64,000 bases of DNA from JAJFUB01 sp964622325 (GTDB taxonomy: Bacteria; Armatimonadota; Zipacnadia; Zipacnadales; UBA11051), in contig CAZUOJ010000002.1 in assembly GCA_964622325.1 (NCBI GenBank), forward strand, positions 1 to 64,000. Direction: 5' to 3'. Position numbers and translations under genes: made by a program. Shown here piece by piece: positions 34,811-43,509 of this stretch (the stretch's first letter is position 1; every line of letters starts with the position of its first letter). Below the pieces are notes generated by a model. It was not told the DNA's origin. It saw nothing but the letters and a program-made list of their open reading frames with translations, and did not search any database.

Positions 34811-35755
34811 TTAGTGGAGCTGGGCGGCGGAAGCCAGAAGCTGTTGTAGAGCTTGCGGGGAGACGCTAGCGGCAGCATTGCCCGCCTGCATGGCCACAAG
34901 CGCCCCCAGCGCGTTGCCCCAGCGCAAGCATTCCACAGGCGGCAGGCCCTGAAGCCAGGCGGCGATGAAGCCGGCATTAAAGGCGTCGCCGCAGCATGTC
35001 GTGTCTTGCACGGGCACAGAAAAAGCTGGCTGGGCAATTTCCTCTTGGAGATGAAAAAAGCGTGCGCCCTGGGCGCCCAGCTTCAAAGCCACGCGCACGC
35101 CTTGCGTCGCCAGAAGCCGAGCGGCTGCCAGAGGATTGTCCTGACGCATAATACGCGTGATTTCAATTTCATTCGGCAGAAACATATCCACAAGAGGAAG
35201 CAAATCTCGCAAGCCCGAATCCCAATTTTCATAGGGATCAAAGCCCGTATCCAGGCTAATCCAAACGCCCTTCCGACGCGCCCGCTCGCAGAGGGCAGGC
35301 ATTTCTGGCTGCAGACGCCGCTGTAAAAAATAGCTTCCCAAATGGAGCCAGCGCCCTTGCGCCAGCAATTCGTCGGGAAGATCCGCCCCTGTGAGCGAGT
35401 CAATGGTGCCCAGATATGTGACAAAGGCCCGATCCTGAGGCCCCGAAAGCGAAATCGTGAGGCCTGTGGGCAATGTCTCATCCATCCGGATATAATCTGT
35501 CCCCACGCCCAGCTCGTTCATGCGCTGAATGAGAAAAGCGCCGAATTCATCTTGCCCCACACGCGCTACAAGGGCTACACGCAGCCCTAGCCGCGCACAA
35601 TACGAGGCGAAATTAGCAGCCACGCCCCCTGCATGGCGACTGAGCGCCTCTGCCAGCACTTCCTCTCCAAAAGCCGGCAAACGCTTTAGCTGCAGGATGA
35701 GATCAATGTTCAAATCGCCAACAGCGATGACATCGAAACTTTTTCTGTCATTCAT
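34811..35755 (-). CDS. PfkB family carbohydrate kinase with unusual anion-hole loop
   Basis: 314 residues. ATG 35755 overlaps the end of the TIGR04076 gene by eight bases; it yields the proper fold start 'FDVIAVGDLNIDLILQL'. Family motifs: 'HAGGVAANFASYCARLG' and, near the C-terminus, 'VQDTTCCGDAFNAGFIAAW'. The catalytic base Asp257 is kept, but the usual G-A-G-D loop reads C-C-G-D (Cys254, Cys255). The sugar is unknown. Overlap suggests translational coupling. Cytoplasmic. Confidence 0.85.
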   Translation of the reverse strand: MNDRKSFDVIAVGDLNIDLILQLKRLPAFGEEVLAEALSRHAGGVAANFASYCARLGLRVALVARVGQDEFGAFLIQRMNELGVGTDYIRMDETLPTGLTISLSGPQDRAFVTYLGTIDSLTGADLPDELLAQGRWLHLGSYFLQRRLQPEMPALCERARRKGVWISLDTGFDPYENWDSGLRDLLPLVDMFLPNEIEITRIMRQDNPLAAARLLATQGVRVALKLGAQGARFFHLQEEIAQPAFSVPVQDTTCCGDAFNAGFIAAWLQGLPPVECLRWGNALGALVAMQAGNAAASVSPQALQQLLASAAQLH

Positions 35756-36071
35756 GGGCTGCAGGGGCATCCTCCAGGCGTTCCAGCACAAAAATGACAG
35801 GCCGATAGCCGTCGCTGCAGCACACGACAGTGCGGCCTGGATATGAGCCCAGGAAATTTCCGCCCCGGGCCAATGTAATCACATATCGGCCGATGTCCAG
35901 CCAGGCCCAGCTACAAAAGCCCTCCGGCATATCGCCTTCGGAAACAAATTGCTGCCCTTCATAAAAACGCTCGCAGGCCCGCCAGGGCTCGCTTGCATTT
36001 TCCGCCACTAAATCCGTAAATAGCAACTTCTTTTTAACTGTAATGCGCACTGGATAACGACGGATTTCCAT
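35748..36071 (-). CDS. TIGR04076 family protein
   Basis: 107 residues. It matches the conserved pattern of this small family: 'MEIRRYPVRITVKKKLLFTD' at the start, 'CERFYEGQQFVSEGDMPEGF', 'CSWAWLDIGRYVITLARGG' and 'VVCCSDGYRPVIFVLERLE'. The two cysteines in 'VCCSDG' and Cys in 'GFCSWAW' are conserved in the family as I recall it. No biochemical role is known. GAGG precedes ATG 36071. It overlaps the PfkB kinase by eight bases, so its job may be tied to sugar phosphorylation or redox control of it (inference). Confidence 0.85.
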   Translation of the reverse strand: MEIRRYPVRITVKKKLLFTDLVAENASEPWRACERFYEGQQFVSEGDMPEGFCSWAWLDIGRYVITLARGGNFLGSYPGRTVVCCSDGYRPVIFVLERLEDAPAAHE

Positions 36072-36122
36072 AATAATGCCTCACAACTCTCGAGGCTATG
36101 GCCATTTGGACAAGAGCCTAAA

Positions 36123-37634
36123 TCAGGAAGAAGCGGCCTCCTGCTTTGTGGCTTCGCGCTGCGCCAGCAGACTGTGTTTTCTTCCGTATGCGAAATAAAT
36201 CAGCAAGCCAAGCGCCAGCCAGATGCCCAGCCGCATCCAGTTGTGCGCCGGCAGGGAGAACATCAACAGCAGACAGCTCAAAGTGCCCAAAATGGGGATG
36301 ACAGGGACCCATGGACAACGAAATGGCCGCGGCGCCGCCGGATCCAGCTTCCGCATCACGAGCACGGAGGCGCAAACAATCACAAATGCCAGTAATGTGC
36401 CAATATTAACGAGCTCTGCCAGCACATCTAACGGCAGCAAGGCGGCCATAAGCGACACAACACAGCCTGTGAGAATTGTGGATTTATAAGGAGTGCGAAA
36501 ACGCGGATGGACGGCACCGAAAAATTTATACGGGAGCAAGCCATCGCGCGCCATTGCTAAGAGCACGCGCGGCTGACTCAACAGCAGCACTAGCAAGACA
36601 GATGTGATTCCCACGACAGCCCCTAATGCAATAATGAATTGGGCATAAGGCAAGCCCACAGCTTGAAACGCCGCCGCCACAGGCGCTTCCTTGTCCAGCT
36701 GATGATAGGGGATCATTCCTGTAATCACAGCCGCCACGCCTATATACAGCACTGTACAAATCAAAAGCGAAGCGACAATAGCGATAGGCACATCGCGCTG
36801 CGGATTGCGCGCCTCTTCCGCATGCGTAGACACAGAGTCAAAGCCAATATAGGCAAAGAAAATAATCGCTGCTCCAGCAAGCATCCCCACCGGCACGCCC
36901 CCTGGCCCTGTTTGCCCCCAGACTGTATGGCCAAATACGCTCAAGCCTGCCCAGCCATAGGGCGCAAAAGGACGCCAGTTCGCTGGATTGACATAAAACG
37001 CCCCCATAATGATGACAAACAGCACTATCCCCACTTTAATCACGACCGTGGCAGCATTAAAGCCCGCACTTTCCCTGATCCCCAGGACAAGAATGATTGT
37101 CAGCACGGCAATAATGGCAATGGCAAAGATATCCAGATAGCTGCCTGAATAAACTAATTGCCCCGTATGAGGATCCAGCATAAGCGGCGCACTTTTTAAT
37201 GTGGGCCAGACATGTATGCCAAAGATGCTGAGAAAATTCTGGAAATATTTGCTCCAGCCATGCGCCACAGAAGCCGCCGCCACCGTATATTCCAAAATCA
37301 AATCCCAGCCGATAATCCACGCCAAAAGTTCCCCCAGCGTCGCATAGGCGTATGTGTACGCGGAGCCGGCAATCGGCGCCATAGAAGCAAATTCCGCATA
37401 ACATAGAGCGGCAAAAACACAGGCCAGGCCCGCCACGACAAAAGACACAATAAGCGCCGGGCCTGTCTTGTCGTGCCCCACAAGCCCCACGAGCACAAAA
37501 ATCCCTGCTCCGATGATGCAGCCAATGCCCAGACTCGTCAGCGCCACAGGCCCCAAAGCCCGGCGAAGCCGATTGTCGCTTTTCATCTCCTCATGGATTT
37601 GAGCGATTGTTTTGCGCCGAAATAAAGGATGCAT
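36123..37634 (-). CDS. APC-superfamily amino acid permease (cationic amino acid transporter type)
   Basis: 503 residues with about 13-14 predicted helices. The start 'SLGIGCIIGAGIFVLVGLVG' is the APC helix-1 motif with unwound Gly-rich centre; 'ALCYAEFASMAPIAGSAYTY' and 'IGFDSVSTHAEEARNPQRDV' are the CAT-family signatures. It should import amino acids across the inner membrane using the proton or sodium gradient; specificity cannot be read. AAAGGAG precedes ATG 37634. It stands 51 bases before the TIGR04076 gene and could share its transcript. Confidence 0.92.
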   Translation of the reverse strand: MHPLFRRKTIAQIHEEMKSDNRLRRALGPVALTSLGIGCIIGAGIFVLVGLVGHDKTGPALIVSFVVAGLACVFAALCYAEFASMAPIAGSAYTYAYATLGELLAWIIGWDLILEYTVAAASVAHGWSKYFQNFLSIFGIHVWPTLKSAPLMLDPHTGQLVYSGSYLDIFAIAIIAVLTIILVLGIRESAGFNAATVVIKVGIVLFVIIMGAFYVNPANWRPFAPYGWAGLSVFGHTVWGQTGPGGVPVGMLAGAAIIFFAYIGFDSVSTHAEEARNPQRDVPIAIVASLLICTVLYIGVAAVITGMIPYHQLDKEAPVAAAFQAVGLPYAQFIIALGAVVGITSVLLVLLLSQPRVLLAMARDGLLPYKFFGAVHPRFRTPYKSTILTGCVVSLMAALLPLDVLAELVNIGTLLAFVIVCASVLVMRKLDPAAPRPFRCPWVPVIPILGTLSCLLLMFSLPAHNWMRLGIWLALGLLIYFAYGRKHSLLAQREATKQEAASS

Positions 37635-37768
37635 GGGCCACTCCTTTTGCTGCTTTGTAAAATATATGGCTCTAGAGCAGATTTAATAAGATGATGGTGC
37701 GGCATTGCCAAAACATTTTAGCCGCTTCTTTAGGCTTAAGAAAAGCCCTCTTTGCTTCTATTCTCGTG

Positions 37769-39373
37769 CTATCGTTTCCGCCCTGGCCCCAGGCCATATT
37801 TGTGGAAGATCTGCAACAGATTGCCGCCCAGAATTTTCCGTTTATCTTCCTCGGAAATGCGTGCATAGAGAATTTGCCCCAGCCCCCAGGCAATGGGCAA
37901 ATCGGTCAAATCGGAGCCAAACAGCAGCCGCTCTGCTCCATACATCGCCACATATTGTTCCGTTTGCCGCCATCCCAGACACGGGCATGTGCAGATGTAT
38001 AGATTATCCCTTTCCTCACAGACATCGACATAAGCGGGCGTTGTATGCCCGGCAATGAAGCAAGCATTCGGATAGCGCCGGCAAAGCTCCCGGATACGTT
38101 CCGCGCTGCCCCATGTATGACTCAAAATAATCAGGCCATGCTGATCGGCAAAGCGGCAGGGCACTTCCACAAGCGGCCCCTCGGCCGGATATGTATTGTA
38201 GGAATTCAGCATGAGCTTAATGCCTTGCATGCCCTGTTGCAAGCCCCATTGCAATTGCGCCTCCATCGTCTCCTCCCCATAATAGGGATTAATGAATGTA
38301 AAGCCTATGAAACGCTCTGGATAGGCTTTCAGCATCTGGACAACTTCTCTATTGGCTTCTTCGTTATCCCCCATGATTTGCATGCCGAAAACACAGCATA
38401 TTTGCAGACCAAATTTATCCATTTCGGCGACAATATCCGCTGGACTGTCGTGCACCACATGATATGGATCGCCCCAGCCGATATGGCCATGACAATCATA
38501 AAATTTTTCATCCGCCAGCGACTGTCGCAGACGCACCTTGCGATGCAATGTATCGACAGGCTCAGGGAATTGTGCTTCTTCCACAAAAGAAATATGTGCA
38601 TTCCAGCTTAACAGCCGGCGCAAATTATCGCCGGCAATCAGCGCCAATTCGTCTTCAGAAATATCCGCATAATTGAGCTGCATTAATACAGCCCCCGGCG
38701 TGCGTTCGGGGAGATGCGAAGCCCACACAAGCCTTTCAGCCCCCCACTGTCGGCAAATGAATTCAATGCTGCGATGCAGCCACAACGCTGAAATGTCCAC
38801 ATGCAAATTCGGGCAGGCGTCCAGCGCCGCATACAGCGCCCGCTGGCTACGATAAATGCGATTTTCGCTTACAATAACAGGCAGGGTAGGAAAGCGGCGA
38901 CACAGAGCCACAACGCTGCGCCAATCTGTCGCGTCGCACCAATAGCTTTCCAGATTGCTATCCGGGGAGAGAAATACAGGCACACGGGCTTCTGCCAGCG
39001 GCGCCAGCAATGCCTCAAGCGCCCAATCTTCCAGCGGCAACAAAAAATGCCGATAAAACAGCCATACAGCCCCCACGCCTGCTTCGCGCATCTGGCAGAC
39101 AAGCTCCTCCGGAGGCGGCAGTTCCCGACTGCTGGGCAAAAGCATTGTCCAGGCTGGATGCAGGCGCGGCTCTTCCTGTGTCCATTCTAAAATCCTCTGA
39201 TTGCCTTTGCGCGGATTTGTGAACACGGACATGCTGTCCAGCACAAGCGCCTCATGAATCCCAAAATGATCCATCTCTTCCAAAAGCTGCGCCGGCGTGC
39301 AAGGATATTGCGGCCCCACGCGCAAAGAATGTCCCAGCACGCAACACGCGTCAAAATAGCGAATGTCTCTCAT
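37769..39373 (-). CDS. Tandem amidohydrolase-2 fusion, N-terminal half apparently inactive
   Basis: 534 residues made of two amidohydrolase-2-like halves. The C-terminal half (~288-534) keeps the metal and catalytic residues: 'KFYDCHGHIGW' (His295, His297), 'GLIILSHTWG' (His419), 'CFIAGHTTPA' (His443) and 'RLLFGSDLTDLP' (Asp488). The N-terminal half (~1-270) starts 'IRYFDACCVLGHS' and ends 'RLVWASHLPE', so the H-x-H and the final Asp are missing while the overall layout is kept. Substrate unknown, probably a carboxylate or lactone. It is 10 bases downstream of the DUF6785 gene stop on the same strand, so cotranscribed. Confidence 0.82.
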   Translation of the reverse strand: MRDIRYFDACCVLGHSLRVGPQYPCTPAQLLEEMDHFGIHEALVLDSMSVFTNPRKGNQRILEWTQEEPRLHPAWTMLLPSSRELPPPEELVCQMREAGVGAVWLFYRHFLLPLEDWALEALLAPLAEARVPVFLSPDSNLESYWCDATDWRSVVALCRRFPTLPVIVSENRIYRSQRALYAALDACPNLHVDISALWLHRSIEFICRQWGAERLVWASHLPERTPGAVLMQLNYADISEDELALIAGDNLRRLLSWNAHISFVEEAQFPEPVDTLHRKVRLRQSLADEKFYDCHGHIGWGDPYHVVHDSPADIVAEMDKFGLQICCVFGMQIMGDNEEANREVVQMLKAYPERFIGFTFINPYYGEETMEAQLQWGLQQGMQGIKLMLNSYNTYPAEGPLVEVPCRFADQHGLIILSHTWGSAERIRELCRRYPNACFIAGHTTPAYVDVCEERDNLYICTCPCLGWRQTEQYVAMYGAERLLFGSDLTDLPIAWGLGQILYARISEEDKRKILGGNLLQIFHKYGLGPGRKR

Positions 39374-39382
39374 CCTTCATCC

Positions 39383-41341
39383 TTAAGGCAAAAAATTATA
39401 CATTCTTCTGTGAAGCAAAATGCCGAGCGTGCCCCAGATGGCGCCGGCCACAAATTCCCCCAAAATCAATCCCATAAAAAACATGGAAGCAGGCCGAAAA
39501 GAGCTCATTCCGCCGTAACGCAAAATGATGCTTTTCAAAAGCCAGCTCACGAAAATGGAGGGCGCAAAGAGGGCCATCGACCAGCTCCCGGAAACAGCAA
39601 ATCCCGCGGGATGTAGTGGCCACCAATTGAATAAGGTGCGCATACGCGCCAAAATGAGCGTGATGCCAAAGCCCCATACTAAAGCGCCCGCCGCGTACCA
39701 ATTGGTTTGCAGCGGGCTTTCCAGCCAGGATTGCAAACGCCCAAAAGCCTCCTGGCCTTTGCCTGCCCAGGGGCCTCCGCCATGCCGAAAGAAAGCATCC
39801 AGCAAGATAAGCCAGCCGCAGATTATCCCCACAGCCGTAGCGATCGTCAACGCCAGCGCCAGCCCCGTTTGCGATGTATTTGTCACGCTGGCCAATTTCA
39901 TCCCTTCAATTTGATTCGGCATGGGATGGCTGCGATGAGCGCGATTGAAAGACCAGAAGAATGTATACATAATCAAATTGTGCACGCCCAGCCGCCGTGG
40001 CCCAATAATTTCTGTGAGAACAGCCTCTGGCCCTATTTTGTGCAAATCATGCACTGGCGAGCCTAATTCCGCCCGAATGCGTGCCACAGCGATAGAAATG
40101 CCCAGATACAAAATCAAAAAAGCGGCCGCCCCCCAAAATGACATCCGCGCATGCAAACAAAAAGCCATCAACAAGCCCAGCCCGCCCATCAAAAGCCAGA
40201 GAGTGACACGATAAGAAAAAGCTTCTTTTTGATCCTCCACAAATGTCTCTTGCGACTGGGAAAGGCTCTGCCAGGCGCGCAGGAGATGATGGCGGCTGGA
40301 ATAAAGCGCCAGGCACGCCAGGCCCATATATGCAGCAAAAGATTGTTCATCAATCCAGGGCGCCCGCGGCAAGCGCCCCCAGCCTCCGGCGGCAAAAATT
40401 ATCCGCACGAATTTCCAGCCGATGTAAAAAATCCAGCAGCTAAACGCCAGATCTAAAGGCATAAAAAAGCTCAGGCCCACTGCGAAAGGGAAAACAGCCA
40501 GAGGCGTCCAGCCGATGGCGCGCCACGGCATGCTTTTGACAATTTGCCCGAGATCGTATCTGGCGCTGAGCTCGCCTGTGAGGCTGGGAATAACAGGCCA
40601 AATGACATGTAAGCCATTCACGGCATCAATGAAGAAAGCCGCTGCAAAGCCCCCCCACATCAGCTTGCTTTTCCACAGCAAAGCCCGCGGCCGCGTCATT
40701 TCTAAAGGCAATTGTACAATGGGAAAGCTCAGCTTGGCTTCTTCTGTCCATTGCTTGCGCAAAAGATTACACAGGGCGAGCATTACAGAAATCAACACAA
40801 ACGAAAAGCCGCCCCACCATAAAGCAGGCACAAGCCATTGACGCCAATACGGCGTGGCAAAAAGCGGCTCATTCAATTCATAATACGCCCGCAATGCCGC
40901 CTCATCTGTGACTGTCAGCAAACGCGGAATTTTGTCTAAAAAGAGCTGCTCCCAATGATTTTCGGGTGTGGCGTGCCAGAAGGGATGAGCAACAACAGGC
41001 AGCATTGTCTGAATTTGATCCAGCCCACACACAGCGCTGGCAATGGCCAGCATCGCATAGATGACAAGTAGCTCCCCCTGACTTAATACAAGGCGCCGCG
41101 AAATACGTTTCAAAATGGCATTGACGCCGCATAAGAAAAGCATTGTGACAACGACATTAAAATAGAGGGAAACAGTTGTGGGACGGCTTTGTCCCCATAT
41201 ATAGCCATAAAGAATGAACAGGGCATTGACAGGAATCAAAGCCACGCCCACAAGAATCGCCCGTACAGTAACAGGCGCGGGCGCAAAATGCTGGGACTGA
41301 TCGGGAAGCGCAGATTGAATGCGGACGCGGCTGCTGCTCAC
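39383..41341 (-). CDS. DUF6785/DUF6784-type polytopic membrane protein
   Basis: 652 residues. GTG 41341 is preferred because AAGGAGG lies five bases before it; the longer frame from a TTG at 41374 would swallow that site. About 12-14 helices. Family-typical segments: 'LVGVALIPVNALFILYGYI', 'LSQGELLVIYAMLAIASAVC', 'VAHPFWHATPENHWEQLF' and 'SFPIVQLPLEMTRPRALL'. I recall this family from Armatimonadota, Lentisphaerae and Planctomycetes; it resembles oligopeptide transporters in length and topology but has no known substrate. It leads a two-gene unit with the tandem amidohydrolase, so it may import that enzyme's substrate (inference). Confidence 0.85.
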   Translation of the reverse strand: MSSSRVRIQSALPDQSQHFAPAPVTVRAILVGVALIPVNALFILYGYIWGQSRPTTVSLYFNVVVTMLFLCGVNAILKRISRRLVLSQGELLVIYAMLAIASAVCGLDQIQTMLPVVAHPFWHATPENHWEQLFLDKIPRLLTVTDEAALRAYYELNEPLFATPYWRQWLVPALWWGGFSFVLISVMLALCNLLRKQWTEEAKLSFPIVQLPLEMTRPRALLWKSKLMWGGFAAAFFIDAVNGLHVIWPVIPSLTGELSARYDLGQIVKSMPWRAIGWTPLAVFPFAVGLSFFMPLDLAFSCWIFYIGWKFVRIIFAAGGWGRLPRAPWIDEQSFAAYMGLACLALYSSRHHLLRAWQSLSQSQETFVEDQKEAFSYRVTLWLLMGGLGLLMAFCLHARMSFWGAAAFLILYLGISIAVARIRAELGSPVHDLHKIGPEAVLTEIIGPRRLGVHNLIMYTFFWSFNRAHRSHPMPNQIEGMKLASVTNTSQTGLALALTIATAVGIICGWLILLDAFFRHGGGPWAGKGQEAFGRLQSWLESPLQTNWYAAGALVWGFGITLILARMRTLFNWWPLHPAGFAVSGSWSMALFAPSIFVSWLLKSIILRYGGMSSFRPASMFFMGLILGEFVAGAIWGTLGILLHRRMYNFLP

Positions 41342-41390
41342 AAATTCCTCCTTCGAATTATTATTTCCGCTCAAGCTTTTTTATCCCTGC

Positions 41391-41409
41391 AAATGTTTTG
41401 AAAACATTT
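41391..41409. promoter_or_regulatory. 19-base perfect palindrome, candidate operator
   Basis: AAATGTTTTGAAAACATTT is perfectly symmetric around the central G (9-base arms). It lies in the divergent intergenic space, 50 bases upstream of the DUF6785 start and about 150 bases before DUF5693. Its TGTTTTGAAAACA core resembles LacI/GntR- or CcpA-type operators in shape; the binding protein is unknown. No T run follows on either strand, so it is not a terminator. Confidence 0.5.
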
Positions 41410-41556
41410 CTGGCTAATCAGGCTCAACATAGCGTTCACGCCTGCCCGTTGCCTCTGTGCCAAATGCCATGTATAATGTTGCGTGTTTCTGGCGGACATT
41501 GTTGCCGCGCGAGCGAGTCTGCCAGGATAATTCCCAGAGGAGCTACAACGCCTCGG

Positions 41557-43509
41557 ATGAACGCTCTCCAGAGATTGTTTATTGGCGTTTTATTTTGTAT
41601 GGGCTTTGTTGGCGCCTTATGGAGCGCCTATCAGCGCGTGCGAGTAGAGCAGGCTAATCGCACTGTGGCCTTATGTGTAGATGATTTAGAAGTACGCCAG
41701 CTCGCATTAATCACAGGCCGAACGCCATTTCAGCTTCTCTCCCAATTAAAACATGCAGGGATCACGCACATTGCTTTGAGCGAGCGTTCGTTAGGAGAGC
41801 TTCTGCAAAATGGCGAAATGCGCCTTTCCCGGCAAGGGGCGTTTTGTCGACTGGAAGGGCTGCCCGACATCCTGATGCCCATATGGCGCCGGCTGCGAGC
41901 AGCAGGCTTTTGCAGCCCTGATCTCTCTTTCCCCTATGTGGCGCCTATTATCGGGACAATGTCAAAATTAGGCGTAACATATGACGAAGAAGCCTGCACA
42001 GCAGCACAGCAGGCAGGCCTGCATATTGTGGCCCGGCCACTTCCGGATTATTTGTTAACGCCCAAGGCGCTCGAAGCCTCTTTACAGGCCGCAAAAGACA
42101 TGGGGGCCCAGATCGTCCTGTTCAATGGCGTTTCCGTGGGGGGCGGCGTCCAGATGGCCCCTCAGACGGCTGTCATTATGAAGCGTCTGGGATTACAATT
42201 CGGCTTTGTGGAGCTTGTCCCTCAAGAAGGCGCCGCACAATTAGCTTCCGCGCTGGGCTATCAGATTATTCGCACGCATAGCATCAGCCAGGAAGAAATG
42301 TTTAAAACAACAGCCTGGCGCGGCCTGGAGCGCTTCACTTTAGCTGTGACAGAACGCAATATCCGCCTCTGCTATATTCGTTTATTGCTCAATCCTCAGC
42401 CGGATATAATGCAGGCCAATGTCTCCTATATCCGGGGGATACATGAAGCCCTAACGAAAGAAGGCTTTGTTTTTGGCGAGCCGCGGCCATTTCAGCCCCT
42501 GGATGTCCCCAAGCTTGCTTTGTTGCTCCTCGCCTGTGGCGTTGTGGGCGGCGGGCTATGGCTTGTATATGAAATTTTTCGCCCACGCGCTTTGTGGATA
42601 TGGCTTTTGGGATTATTGGGCGTGTGGGCCGCAATGGGAGGCAGCCTTGCTGCGGCAGGCTTAATTCAAATGTTCTTTCCTTTCATGGCTGCCGTCATAT
42701 TTCCCTCGCTGGCGATTCTTTATACAGCCTCCCGAGCCTTTTTGTTGTCGCCCATTTGCTGCTCAGAAGATAATATCAGCCATTTTTCGCCTGATTCATG
42801 TTGTCCTCTGCGGGGGCCCGGCGGCAAAGCTCTTATATTTCTCTTGCTTGCTGCCCTGTTGACGGCTTATGGCGGCTTTCTGATTGCCGGAATGTTGAGC
42901 AGCTCGGCATATCTGATGCAAATTGCCCAATTTCGTGGCGTGAAATTGGCCCAATTATTGCCGCTTCTGCTTGTATTGCTTGTAATGATTGCTCGAACAT
43001 ATGCTCCCCGGCCTGCCCAAGAGAGCGCCGAATGGCCGCGCTTGCGCCAGGGGCTTATTTTTGCCGCTGAAGCCTTTGTGAAATATTGGCATGCAGGCCT
43101 CGTTTTTCTTGTATTAGGGCTTGTGGCTTTTATGATTATGCGTTCGGGCAATGAATCTGCTGTACAGGTCCCCGGCTGGGAATTGAAACTGCGCGCCTTA
43201 TTAGATCAGCTATTGCTTGTGCGCCCTCGTACGAAAGAAATATTTGTGGGCTTTCCGGCCTTACTTTTAGGGCTGACATTATTGCTTTCAGGCCGCCCCC
43301 GCACGGCCTGGGTCTGGCTTGCGGTGGGCGCCATCGCCCTTATTTCGATGACAAATACATTCTGTCACATTCATACGCCACTTTTGATTTCTCTTATGCG
43401 AATTTTCAATGGAATTTGGCTGGGAATTTTTATAGGAATTCTTGTTTTGTTAGCGAAATTCATAATAGAGCGCTTATTGCCGTTTTTTTGGCAGGCGGAA
43501 AGAACATGA
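41557..43509 (+). CDS. DUF5693 membrane protein
   Basis: 650 residues from ATG 41557, where a proper membrane start appears (MNALQRLFIGVLFCMGFVGA); the 53-residue N-terminal extension in the same frame looks random. AGAGGAG stands 14 bases away, further than usual, so the exact start is uncertain. A periplasmic part (~35-320) carries 'VALCVDDLEVRQLALITGR' and 'LLSQLKHAGITHIALSERSL'; several hydrophobic helices fill the C-terminal half. DUF5693 genes often precede csaB and are tied to surface polymer export, but the function is unproven. Its stop overlaps the csaB start (ATGA). Confidence 0.85.
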   Translation: MNALQRLFIGVLFCMGFVGALWSAYQRVRVEQANRTVALCVDDLEVRQLALITGRTPFQLLSQLKHAGITHIALSERSLGELLQNGEMRLSRQGAFCRLEGLPDILMPIWRRLRAAGFCSPDLSFPYVAPIIGTMSKLGVTYDEEACTAAQQAGLHIVARPLPDYLLTPKALEASLQAAKDMGAQIVLFNGVSVGGGVQMAPQTAVIMKRLGLQFGFVELVPQEGAAQLASALGYQIIRTHSISQEEMFKTTAWRGLERFTLAVTERNIRLCYIRLLLNPQPDIMQANVSYIRGIHEALTKEGFVFGEPRPFQPLDVPKLALLLLACGVVGGGLWLVYEIFRPRALWIWLLGLLGVWAAMGGSLAAAGLIQMFFPFMAAVIFPSLAILYTASRAFLLSPICCSEDNISHFSPDSCCPLRGPGGKALIFLLLAALLTAYGGFLIAGMLSSSAYLMQIAQFRGVKLAQLLPLLLVLLVMIARTYAPRPAQESAEWPRLRQGLIFAAEAFVKYWHAGLVFLVLGLVAFMIMRSGNESAVQVPGWELKLRALLDQLLLVRPRTKEIFVGFPALLLGLTLLLSGRPRTAWVWLAVGAIALISMTNTFCHIHTPLLISLMRIFNGIWLGIFIGILVLLAKFIIERLLPFFWQAERT

